NCBI GenBank assembly: GCA_025965475.1
Contig: JAOPWV010000070.1
Location: 1-35,542, forward strand
Direction: 5' to 3'
DNA length: 35,542 nucleotides
Source of the DNA: Frankiales bacterium
Lineage (GTDB): Bacteria > Actinomycetota > Actinomycetes > Mycobacteriales > SCTD01
The position numbers and the translations under genes were made by a program. The notes under the pieces were generated by a model. It was not told the origin of the DNA, ran no database searches, and saw nothing but the letters and a program-made list of their open reading frames with translations. Positions 16,097 through 23,029 of this stretch are shown in pieces (the stretch's first letter is position 1; each line of letters begins with the position of its first letter).

Positions 16097-17284
16097 TCAC
16101 CAGGTGACAGGCAGCCGTCGTACGCCGAGGTGCCGGCCGCCGCCCTCGAGCGGCACGGTCCGCTCGACCCCGCCGTCGACCCGGAAGCCGGGCATGCGGC
16201 GCAGCAGGGTGGCGACGGCGATGCGCATCTCCGCCTTGGCCAGCGCCATGCCCGGGCAGCTGTGGATGCCGGCCCCGAACGACAGGTGCCGGTTGGGCCT
16301 GCGGTCGATGTCGACGGTGTCCGGGTCGGGGAACACCTCGGCGTCGCGGTTCGCCGACCCGAACAGGAGCAGTACCCGCTCGCCGGCCTTGATCTGCTGG
16401 CCGGCGACGCACACGTCCTCGGTGGCCACCCGCGGGAACCAGTGCAGCGGCGCCTCGTAGCGCAGGATCTCGTCCACCGCGCTGGGGATCAGCGACTCGT
16501 CGTCGATGAGCCGTTGCTGGACGTCCGGGTTCTCGGCCAGGTACAGCAGCGTGTTGCTCAGCCCCAGTGCGGTCGAGTCGTGGCCCGCGTAGGTGAGGAT
16601 GAACATCATGTTGGCGAGGACCTCGTCGGCCACGTCGTGCTCGGCGTTCAGCGTGACCAGCTGCGAGATGAAGTCGTCCCGCGGTGCGGCGCGGCGGTCC
16701 CGGAAGATCTCGCACCAGTAGTCCGACACCCGGGCCATCACCCGCTCGGCCTGCGGCCCGGCTGCGTGCTCGAGGAAGTCCAGCGAGTAGTCGCGGATCG
16801 CGGCGGCGTGCTCCGGACCCAGGCCGTAGAGCCCGACGACCACCTGCAGCGGCAGCGGCAGCGCCAGGTCCTCGACGAGCTCGGCACGGCCGTTGTCGAT
16901 GAACCCGTCGACCAGGCGGTCGACCATCTCCTGGATCTTCGGCTCCATGCGCCGGGCGGCGGACGCGCTGGTCAGCGGCGCGATCAGCTTGCGGAACGTC
17001 GCATGCTCGGGCGGGTCGTAGTCGATCGGCGGGAAGCGGTGCTCGGAGACCGCGGGAACGTAGACGCCTCCGGCCGACGAGAACCGTTCGTGGTCGACAG
17101 CCGCCGCGTGGACGTCCTCGTACCGCGCGAGGGACCAGTAGCCGCCGTAGTCGGCGCCGTGCGAGACCGGGCACGTCGACCGCAGGTCCGCGTACAGCTC
17201 GTATGCGTACTCGGGCGTCAGATCGGGTGAGTGCGGGTCGAAGCACACGGCGTCCGGCTGGGCGCCTACCTCGTCGATCGTCAT
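16097..17284 (-). CDS. cytochrome P450
   Basis: This is a 395-residue class-I bacterial cytochrome P450. The oxygen-activation helix reads YAGHDSTALG (residues 232-241), the ExxR pair is Glu272/Arg275 (EILR), and the haem loop is FGAGIHSCPG with cysteine ligand Cys343. DYDPPEHATFRKLIAP is the usual helix-C region. The length and soluble N-terminus are those of bacterial CYPs fed by a ferredoxin and its reductase, neither of which is encoded nearby. The ATG at 17284 has AGGAGG four bases upstream. The substrate is unknown; the UbiD-type operon and LysR gene make an aromatic or terpenoid compound plausible. Confidence 0.95.
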   Translation of the reverse strand: MTIDEVGAQPDAVCFDPHSPDLTPEYAYELYADLRSTCPVSHGADYGGYWSLARYEDVHAAAVDHERFSSAGGVYVPAVSEHRFPPIDYDPPEHATFRKLIAPLTSASAARRMEPKIQEMVDRLVDGFIDNGRAELVEDLALPLPLQVVVGLYGLGPEHAAAIRDYSLDFLEHAAGPQAERVMARVSDYWCEIFRDRRAAPRDDFISQLVTLNAEHDVADEVLANMMFILTYAGHDSTALGLSNTLLYLAENPDVQQRLIDDESLIPSAVDEILRYEAPLHWFPRVATEDVCVAGQQIKAGERVLLLFGSANRDAEVFPDPDTVDIDRRPNRHLSFGAGIHSCPGMALAKAEMRIAVATLLRRMPGFRVDGGVERTVPLEGGGRHLGVRRLPVTW

Positions 17285-17430
17285 GTCGCCTCCTGTCTGG
17301 GCACGGCCGGGCCCGGACGCATCCCCTGGCGGCAGTATCGAGCCGACCCCCGTCCGCGGCTATCCCGCAACCGCTATGCGACCGGTAGGCGGCGGCTATC
17401 CGAACGTCGTGCGGCCGCCGGCATCAGTGG

Positions 17431-18228
17431 TCACTGTCTGCGGCCGTTGCGGGAGATCCGGGCCGCCCACCGGCCGTCCTCGTGCCGGACCGTGAGCGGG
17501 AGCCCGTAGCAGGCGGACAGGTTGGCGCTGGTCAGCGTCTCGCCGATCGGCCCGGCGGCGACGACCGCTCCCTGCCGCAGCAGCAGGATGTGGTCGAAGG
17601 ACTCGGGGATCTCCTCCACGTGGTGGGTCACCAGGACCGCCGTGTAGTCCTCGCGGCGCGCGATGTCGCCGAGCCGCTGAACGAGCTCCTCCCGCGCCCC
17701 AAGGTCCAGCCCGGCGGCCGGCTCGTCGAGCAGCAGCAGCTCGGGGTCGGTCATCATGGCCCGCGCGATCTGCACGCGCTGCCGCTCGCCGTCGGACAGC
17801 GTGCCGAACCGGCGCTCCGCGAGCGCGCCGATGCCGAGCTGGTCCAGGAGGTCGCCGGCCCGGTCGAGCTGCGCGGCGTCGTACCGCTCGTGCCAGCGCC
17901 CGACCACCGCGTGCACGGCGGTCACCACGACGTCCCGGGCGAGCTCACGCCGCGGCAGGCGCTCGGTGAGCGACCGGCCCGTCACCCCGATCCGCGGCCG
18001 CAGCGCGAAGACGTCCACCCGGCCGAGTTGCTCCCCGAGGACGCGGGCGGAGCCGGAGGTCGGGAACAGGTCGGTCGAGACCACGCGGAGCAGCGTGGTC
18101 TTGCCTGCCCCGTTCGCGCCGAGGACGGCCCACCGCTCGCCTCGCCCTACGGCCCAGTTGACCGACTCCAGCAGCCGCGCGCGGTCGCGCACGACGGTGA
18201 CGTCCTCCAGGTGGAGGGCTTCGCTCAC
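17431..18228 (-). CDS. stand-alone ABC transporter ATP-binding protein
   Basis: This is a 265-residue ABC ATPase with Walker A GANGAGKTT (37-45), a signature loop LSDGERQRV (144-152), Walker B LLLLDEP (164-170) and switch histidine THH (202-203). The signature has D in place of the usual G (LSxGE is kept). No permease or binding protein is adjacent, so it is either an orphan ATPase or a non-transport ABC protein. The GTG at 18228 is chosen because AAGGAG lies seven bases upstream, giving MSEALHLEDVTV; the ATG at 18267 has no good RBS. It is divergent from the MFS permease gene. Confidence 0.88.
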   Translation of the reverse strand: MSEALHLEDVTVVRDRARLLESVNWAVGRGERWAVLGANGAGKTTLLRVVSTDLFPTSGSARVLGEQLGRVDVFALRPRIGVTGRSLTERLPRRELARDVVVTAVHAVVGRWHERYDAAQLDRAGDLLDQLGIGALAERRFGTLSDGERQRVQIARAMMTDPELLLLDEPAAGLDLGAREELVQRLGDIARREDYTAVLVTHHVEEIPESFDHILLLRQGAVVAAGPIGETLTSANLSACYGLPLTVRHEDGRWAARISRNGRRQ

Positions 18229-18377
18229 GTCTTGTCTCCTTGTGCCCGAACGCTTCCCCATGGCCAACCCGAGGCCGCGGCGCGATGAATATCATCGGCG
18301 ACGAGCTCGCGACGACCGGCCGGCTCCGTTCCTACCTCACCCCAACACAGTCACCGGCGACGAAAGCGGGCGGATCC

Positions 18378-19526
18378 ATGCGTACCGGGATGCCCCGGCA
18401 GCCGGCGTTCCCCGCGTTGCTCGGGATCAGCGGCGCCGGTTTCGCCGGGCTGTACCTGCTGTTCGCGGTGGTGCCGGTCCTGGCGGCGACGGAGGGCGGA
18501 CGGGTCGGCGCCGGGCTCGCCACGGCCGTGTTCATGGGTGCCACGGTGACGCTCCAGGCCCTGACTCCGCGGCTGATGGCGGTCGTCCGCCCGCACGTCC
18601 TGCTCGGCGCGAGCCTGTTGCTGCTCGGCCTGCCGACGGTGCTGTACGCCGTGCGGCCGTCGCTCGTACCCCTGTTGCTCATCACCGCGCTGCGGGGGGC
18701 CGGCTTCGGCCTCGTCACTGTCGTCGGCACGGGACTGGTGTCCGCCTACACGGCTCCTGAACGGCGCGGCGCGGCGCTAGGTGTCTACGGTCTGACCACC
18801 TCCACGGCCGGGATCGCCTCACCGTCGATCGGCCTGCTCCTGCTGCACAGCTCGGCGAGCCAGACGACCTACTGGTTGGGCGCGGCCGTTCCGGTGGCCG
18901 CCCTCGGGCTGCTGTTCGTGATCCGCAAGGCCTCGCCAGGGCCGGTCGGGGCGGAGGACGGCCCCGGCCGGACGCTGCGGGTCGCGTGGCGCGATCCGCG
19001 GCTGCGGGCGACGGCGATGCTGTTCTTCCCCTGCGCCGTCGGCTACGGCGCGGTCTACACGTTCCTGCCCCTGCTCTCGGCGGACGCGCCGGCCGGGCTG
19101 CTGGCCTTCGGCGCCGGTTTCGCCGCGGCCCGCCTCGGATTCGGCCGTGTCGCGGACGTGGTGCGGCCTGCGCTGCTGGCGGTACCGCTCCTCGGCCTGG
19201 CCGCCCTGGGAATTGTGGCGACGGCGACGTTCCCGGGGGGTTACGGCCTGATCGTGTCCGTGGCGGCCGCCGGCGCCGGTATGGGAGGCATGGCGACCGT
19301 GTCCCTGGTCGAGGTGATGTCGGCGGTGAGGACCGGGGAGTCCCCGCTGGCCGCGGCGATGTGGAACCTGACCTTCGACGTCGGGATCGCCAGCGGAGGG
19401 CTGGCCCTGGGCGTCGTGGCCCAGCTCGCCGGTTACCGCTCGGTCTTCGTCGTCAGCGCCGTCGCGATAGTGCTGGCGCTGGCCGGCGCCGTTGCTCAGC
19501 TACGGCGCCCGCCGACACGGGCCTGA
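18378..19526 (+). CDS. MFS permease
   Basis: This is a 382-residue major facilitator family permease with about 12 hydrophobic helices starting at residue 8 (FPALLGISGAGFAGLYLLFAVVP). The helix 4-5 region ALRGAGFGLVTVVGTGLVSAYTAPERRGAALGVYGL is typical of exporter-like MFS proteins. The central loop is short (RKASPGPVGAEDGPGR). The ATG at 18378, with GGGCGGA upstream, was preferred over starts at 18240 and 18285, which add a polar tail without homology. It converges on the GntR gene, with 13 bp between stops. It may belong to the catabolic locus (uptake or efflux) but nothing in the sequence fixes the substrate. Confidence 0.82.
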   Translation: MRTGMPRQPAFPALLGISGAGFAGLYLLFAVVPVLAATEGGRVGAGLATAVFMGATVTLQALTPRLMAVVRPHVLLGASLLLLGLPTVLYAVRPSLVPLLLITALRGAGFGLVTVVGTGLVSAYTAPERRGAALGVYGLTTSTAGIASPSIGLLLLHSSASQTTYWLGAAVPVAALGLLFVIRKASPGPVGAEDGPGRTLRVAWRDPRLRATAMLFFPCAVGYGAVYTFLPLLSADAPAGLLAFGAGFAAARLGFGRVADVVRPALLAVPLLGLAALGIVATATFPGGYGLIVSVAAAGAGMGGMATVSLVEVMSAVRTGESPLAAAMWNLTFDVGIASGGLALGVVAQLAGYRSVFVVSAVAIVLALAGAVAQLRRPPTRA

Positions 19527-19539
19527 CGGAGTCGGGCGC

Positions 19540-20250
19540 TCAGGCGCCGGCGATCCCGCCGGGAGGCGCGACAGGGACCGCCGCGTCGTCGAAGTGCTCC
19601 AGGGCGACCTGCCGTGACCAGGTCACGTGCTCACGCATGAGAGTCTCGGCCAGGTCACCGTCGCGGTCGCGGAGGGCGTCCAGGATCGCCCGGTGCTGCC
19701 GGTTCGCCGTGCCGGACTGTCGGGACGGGTACGCGTAGCGGGACCGGTACGTGACCGTGAACGCGAGCACCTGGCTCGTGATCGTCTGCAGGAACTGGCT
19801 GCCCGTCGCCGCGCTGATGCCGACGTGGAACGCGAGATCGGCCTGCGCCTGCTCGATGGCGGTACCCCGCGTCCCGATCCGGCGGAGCCGGGCGTACGCC
19901 TCCTCGAGCTGGGCGAGGTGCGCGTCCGTCAGGGTCTCGGCGGCGGTGCGGGCGGCGTAGGACTCGATGACGGCGCGAAGGGAGTAGATCTGGGCGACGT
20001 CGCGCGCGGTGATCTCGCGGACCGTCGCGCCCCGGTTGGGGGTGAGGTCGACCAGCCCCTCCCCCTGGAGGATGAACATCGCCTCCCGGATCGGGGTACG
20101 GCTGATGCCCAGCTGCTCGGCAAGGAGCCGCTCGGGCATCGCCTCGCCCGGCTTGAGGCGACCGGCGAGGATGGCCTCCCGCAGGACGCGCGCGGCGCCC
20201 TCGCTGGTCCGGGTGGCCATGGGTATGGGCTCGGGGCCCAAGAGGTCCAT
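19540..20250 (-). CDS. GntR-family (FCD) regulator, probable repressor of the hydroxypyridine locus
   Basis: This 236-residue regulator has an N-terminal winged HTH (about residues 14-80, with ERLLAEQLGISRTPIREAMFILQGEGLV) and an FCD effector domain (about 85-215). The metal/ligand residues expected in FCD proteins are present: Asp138 and His142 (DLAFH), His186 (QHRAI) and His208 (REHV). Family members usually bind short palindromes built around GTATAC or GTnnnAC and are released by carboxylate effectors. Two identical GTATAC-containing sites lie in the divergent promoter region 1.8-2.0 kb away, and this is the only regulator between the MFS gene and the operon. The ATG at 20250 is used; ATG 20220 is an alternative. 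Confidence 0.92.
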   Translation of the reverse strand: MDLLGPEPIPMATRTSEGAARVLREAILAGRLKPGEAMPERLLAEQLGISRTPIREAMFILQGEGLVDLTPNRGATVREITARDVAQIYSLRAVIESYAARTAAETLTDAHLAQLEEAYARLRRIGTRGTAIEQAQADLAFHVGISAATGSQFLQTITSQVLAFTVTYRSRYAYPSRQSGTANRQHRAILDALRDRDGDLAETLMREHVTWSRQVALEHFDDAAVPVAPPGGIAGA

Positions 20251-20375
20251 CGTGCGTGCGCTCCGTCCTCATGAACCCGGGCGGAGGCAGCCATCGCCAC
20301 CGCCGATTCGTCTGACCAGCAGGATCGTGTGAGCAGCAGGATACGGAGTTCCCGTCGGACGGGGCGACGCTGTGG

Positions 20376-20417
20376 CTGCGCGGCGCAGGGGAAGTTCACT
20401 CCCCCTGCGCCGCGCAG
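20376..20417 (-). terminator. strong hairpin after the Amt-like gene
   Basis: CTGCGCGGCGCAGGGG (20376-20391) and CCCCTGCGCCGCGCAG (20402-20417) make a perfect 16-bp GC-rich stem with a 10-base loop. It begins 34 bases past the Amt-like stop codon in the direction of transcription, and separates that gene from the GntR gene on the same strand. There is no T-tract. Confidence 0.7.
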
Positions 20418-20451
20418 GCGTCAGGCGACTCCGGTCAGCGCCGGATCGCGG

Positions 20452-21864
20452 TCAGCGCCTACCGGCCGGGACGTTGTCCGCGGTGGGCCCGGTGCGGGCG
20501 CCGGGGATGGCGACCACCGGCGGCTCGAGGTCGTCGCCGAAGTTGTGCATGTCCCAGTTGCTGGCGTCGAGGCCCGCGATCTCGGCCTCCTCGGTCACCC
20601 GCAGGCCACCGAACCGCTCGAAGAACAGGCACATGATCAGGCAGGGGACGCCCGCGACCAGCATCGTCGCGACGATGCCGGCCAGCTGCCACCACGGCGT
20701 GATCGTGGCGTGGCCGAGGGCGTACTCGCCCTTGAGGCCCGGGTAGCCGCCGGTCTTCGTCCCCCACTGCAGGAAGCCGGTCAGCAGGGCACCGGCGACG
20801 CCCGGGCCGAGGGCCAGCGGGATGACCTTGGGCTCGTCGATCCGGACGCGGCGCAGCAGGGCTGCCGTGCCCAGCGAGACGATCGGGCCGAGGGCGCCGA
20901 CGATCAGGCACTTCACCGGGTTGCCGATGTCGAACAGCGTCCCGCCCATCACCACGCCGGCGATCGGCCCGAGCAACGCCCAGTTCGCCTCGCGACGGCG
21001 GTAGGCGATGATCGTGCCCACGGTGCCGCCGCCGAGCAGCGCGGCGAACAGGTTCATGATGACCATGCCGAGCCCGCTCTGGGTCATCGAGACGCCGAAG
21101 TAGCCGGTGCCCGGGATGACGTAGCCGCTTCCGATGGTGATGAAGGGCAGCGCGAACAGGATCAGCAGCACACCTGCGCCGACGAGCCCGAGGTTGTGCG
21201 GGACGGGCTTGATGCCGGATTCGTGGTCACGGATGGCGCCGAGACGCGGGCCGACCCGCCAGGCGAGCACGAGCACCCACGTGCCGGCGAAGATGTACAG
21301 CGGGAAGATGCCGTCGAAGTCGTGCGTACCGCGGTTGGTCAGCGGGGAGAGCGAGCCCCAGCACAGGTAGCCGACCAGCGGCGAGAGCACCAGGCCGATC
21401 ACGAGCGACATGATGTACAGCGGCAGGGCCTTGATCCGCTCGACGACCCCGGTGTGGATCAGGGCCATGGTCGCCATCGTGAAGGTCACGAAGAAGACGA
21501 GGAAGATCTGCAGTACGTCGGCCTCGGGCAGCACCTTCGGGTCGATGGTGATGGCCGTGTTCGCGACGAACTGGCCGCCGATCCACCAGTCCTTGAAGGC
21601 CTGCCGCAGCGGGTGGGGGACCCCGAAGGCCGTGTTGAACTGCCACTGCCAGATGGCGTAACCGCAGATCAGCGTGCCGAGGCCGCCGATCATCGCGGCC
21701 GAGATCTTCTGGATCATCGTGTCCAGGACGTTGCGGCGGCGTACCAGGCCCATGTCCATCAGCGCGAGCCCGAGGACGACGAGCAGAACGGCCACTGCGC
21801 CGAGCGTGTTGATGAAGGTCACCAGCATGTTTGCGGTGGTGACCTGTTCCGGGAACGTTGGCAT
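20452..21864 (-). CDS. Amt/Mep/Rh-family permease lacking the twin pore histidines
   Basis: This is a 470-residue membrane protein with about 11 helices. Amt landmarks include GLVRRRNVLDTM (39-50; cf. GLIRGKNVL of AmtB), HDFDG (181-185; cf. LDFAGG), IKPVPHNL (218-225; cf. KPHNL), the repeat ending RIDEPKVI (341-348; cf. RVDDPCDV), and the cytosolic tail GLRVTEEAEIAGLD (420-433; cf. GLRVPEEQEREGLD). Both histidines that line the AmtB pore are missing. His168 aligns with Tyr190 (PLYIFAG), and His318 falls in PLALGPGVAG (349-358), where there is no His. Transport of ammonium by the standard route is therefore doubtful. AGGAGG precedes the ATG at 21864. It is divergent from the hydroxypyridine operon under an identical operator, suggesting a role in uptake of the N-heterocycle or handling of its nitrogen. 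Confidence 0.8.
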   Translation of the reverse strand: MPTFPEQVTTANMLVTFINTLGAVAVLLVVLGLALMDMGLVRRRNVLDTMIQKISAAMIGGLGTLICGYAIWQWQFNTAFGVPHPLRQAFKDWWIGGQFVANTAITIDPKVLPEADVLQIFLVFFVTFTMATMALIHTGVVERIKALPLYIMSLVIGLVLSPLVGYLCWGSLSPLTNRGTHDFDGIFPLYIFAGTWVLVLAWRVGPRLGAIRDHESGIKPVPHNLGLVGAGVLLILFALPFITIGSGYVIPGTGYFGVSMTQSGLGMVIMNLFAALLGGGTVGTIIAYRRREANWALLGPIAGVVMGGTLFDIGNPVKCLIVGALGPIVSLGTAALLRRVRIDEPKVIPLALGPGVAGALLTGFLQWGTKTGGYPGLKGEYALGHATITPWWQLAGIVATMLVAGVPCLIMCLFFERFGGLRVTEEAEIAGLDASNWDMHNFGDDLEPPVVAIPGARTGPTADNVPAGRR

Positions 21865-22017
21865 TCATCCTCCTGAAGGGCGGCGCAGTGCGCCGCGTGG
21901 CCGGGACGTGTCGAGGAGCGGGCGCCGGTGGCCGCTGCTGGGATGTGGGATGAGCTCCTGCGGGTGCAGTTCGAGCTGAGGGGGCTCGTGGCTCTCTCCG
22001 ATCTTGCGATCGGGCGG

Positions 22018-22046
22018 AAGGTATACACGTATGCCCCTGTCCGCAA
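22018..22046 (-). promoter_or_regulatory. Amt-like gene promoter with operator copy 1
   Basis: On the minus strand, TTGCGG (22046-22041), a 17-base spacer and TACCTT (22023-22018) form a plausible promoter. The 15-base site GGTATACACGTATGC (plus-strand 22020-22034) overlaps the -10 and half the spacer, the position expected for a repressor. It is identical to the site at 22273-22287. The core holds GTATAC and the half-site pair ATAC-AC-GTAT, typical of FCD-type GntR operators. Confidence 0.55.
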
Positions 22047-22251
22047 GACCCCAGTTTCCGGCGAGCCGCCAGCCGTCGCGGTTTCGCAGAGGTACGGCGT
22101 AGTACGGCGCGTTTTGGGCCGTTCACGGCCCGCCATCGACCACTTGTCCGGAGTTTTACCGCCCGCAGACCAGACGACAACCAGCGCGGCCGCCGGCGCT
22201 CTGTACCGGCAAAACCCCTGCGGTTGAGGGGGATTCACCGTTCGCAACCTC

Positions 22252-22287
22252 TAGACACGGCGATCGGGTATCGGTATACACGTATGC
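22252..22287 (+). promoter_or_regulatory. catabolic operon promoter with operator copy 2
   Basis: TAGACA (22252-22257), a 17-base spacer and TATACA (22275-22280) form a good sigma-70-like promoter; the first hexamer matches TTGACA at five of six positions. GGTATACACGTATGC (22273-22287) covers the -10. Repressor binding would block polymerase directly. The start codon of the first gene lies 44 bases past the site. Confidence 0.6.
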
Positions 22288-22330
22288 AAGAGGCGATTCC
22301 GGCGCCTCACTGACGGCAGGGGCACCACAG

Positions 22331-23029
22331 GTGGTCGATGCTCAAACCGCTTCGGTCTACGACCGCGCCGGCTTCGGGCGCCCTGTGCCGAGGGGGCAGC
22401 GCCCGGCGGTTCTCGTCGTCGACTTCACCTACGGGTTCACCGACCCGGCGTACCCCACGGGCTCCGACATGTCCCCGCAGGTGCTGGCCACGACCAGGCT
22501 GCTCGCGGTTGCCCGCAGCAAGGGCCTGCCGGTCATCTTCACGACGATCGCGTACGACGCGGGCCAGCTCCGCACGCTCACCTGGCTGCGCAAGGCGCCA
22601 GGGATGGCCGCCCTCGTCCTGGGCGGCCGGCTCGTCGAGGTGGATGATCGGCTGGACCGGCGGGAGGAGGAGACGGTGCTGGTGAAGACCGGCGCATCCG
22701 CCTTCTTCGGTACGCCGCTGTCCTCGCAGCTCGCCGCCGCGCAGGTCGACACCCTTGTCGTCACCGGAGCCACCACGAGCGGCTGCGTCCGGGCCAGCGT
22801 CGTCGACGCGGTGCAGAACGGCTACCCCACCCTCGTCCCCCGTGACTGCGTCGCCGACCGGGCCCGGGCCCCGCACGACGCAAGCCTGTTCGACATGAAC
22901 GAGAAGTACGCGGACGTCATCGCCCTCGACGAGGTTCTCTCCTACCTGCAGTCCGTACCGGCTCGTCCGAACGATCCCCAGTTCTCGCCCCACTCCACGA
23001 TCACGTCCCAGGCGGAGGCCCAGGCATGA
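22331..23029 (+). CDS. nicF: isochorismatase-family amidohydrolase, probable maleamate amidohydrolase (NicF-like)
   Basis: This is a 232-residue cysteine hydrolase of the isochorismatase fold. The catalytic triad is visible: Asp31 (VVDFTYGF), Lys119 (LVKTGASAF) and Cys152 (TTSGCVRAS), with the cis-peptide region before the cysteine (VTGATTSGC). In this operon, next to NicD-, NicE- and NicX-like genes, the expected reaction is maleamate + water to maleate + ammonia. N-carbamoylsarcosine amidase-like activity on another amide is an alternative. It starts at GTG 22331, with GCAGGGG upstream. It is the first gene of the operon and overlaps the next by four bases. Confidence 0.85.
   Translation: MVDAQTASVYDRAGFGRPVPRGQRPAVLVVDFTYGFTDPAYPTGSDMSPQVLATTRLLAVARSKGLPVIFTTIAYDAGQLRTLTWLRKAPGMAALVLGGRLVEVDDRLDRREEETVLVKTGASAFFGTPLSSQLAAAQVDTLVVTGATTSGCVRASVVDAVQNGYPTLVPRDCVADRARAPHDASLFDMNEKYADVIALDEVLSYLQSVPARPNDPQFSPHSTITSQAEAQA

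Larger units (their letters stand above)
21865..22330. other. 466-bp divergent regulatory region without genes
   Basis: No credible coding sequence occurs here. The region is clearly less GC-rich around 22005-22035 and 22240-22300, where the two core promoters and the two copies of GGTATACACGTATGC lie. The Amt-like transcript would have a leader of roughly 145 bases and the catabolic operon one of about 45. The middle (22050-22240) shows no strong repeat or hairpin by eye. Confidence 0.7.

Noticed and set aside
20318-20342. Direct repeat AGCAGGAT (20318-20325, 20335-20342) upstream of the GntR gene as an operator
   Set aside because: It bears no resemblance to the GGTATACACGTATGC sites and is short enough to occur by chance.
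20329-21876. 515-codon plus-strand open frame opposite the Amt-like gene
   Set aside because: It is arginine-, glutamine- and histidine-rich low-complexity sequence antisense to a clear membrane protein gene: the usual GC-rich shadow frame.
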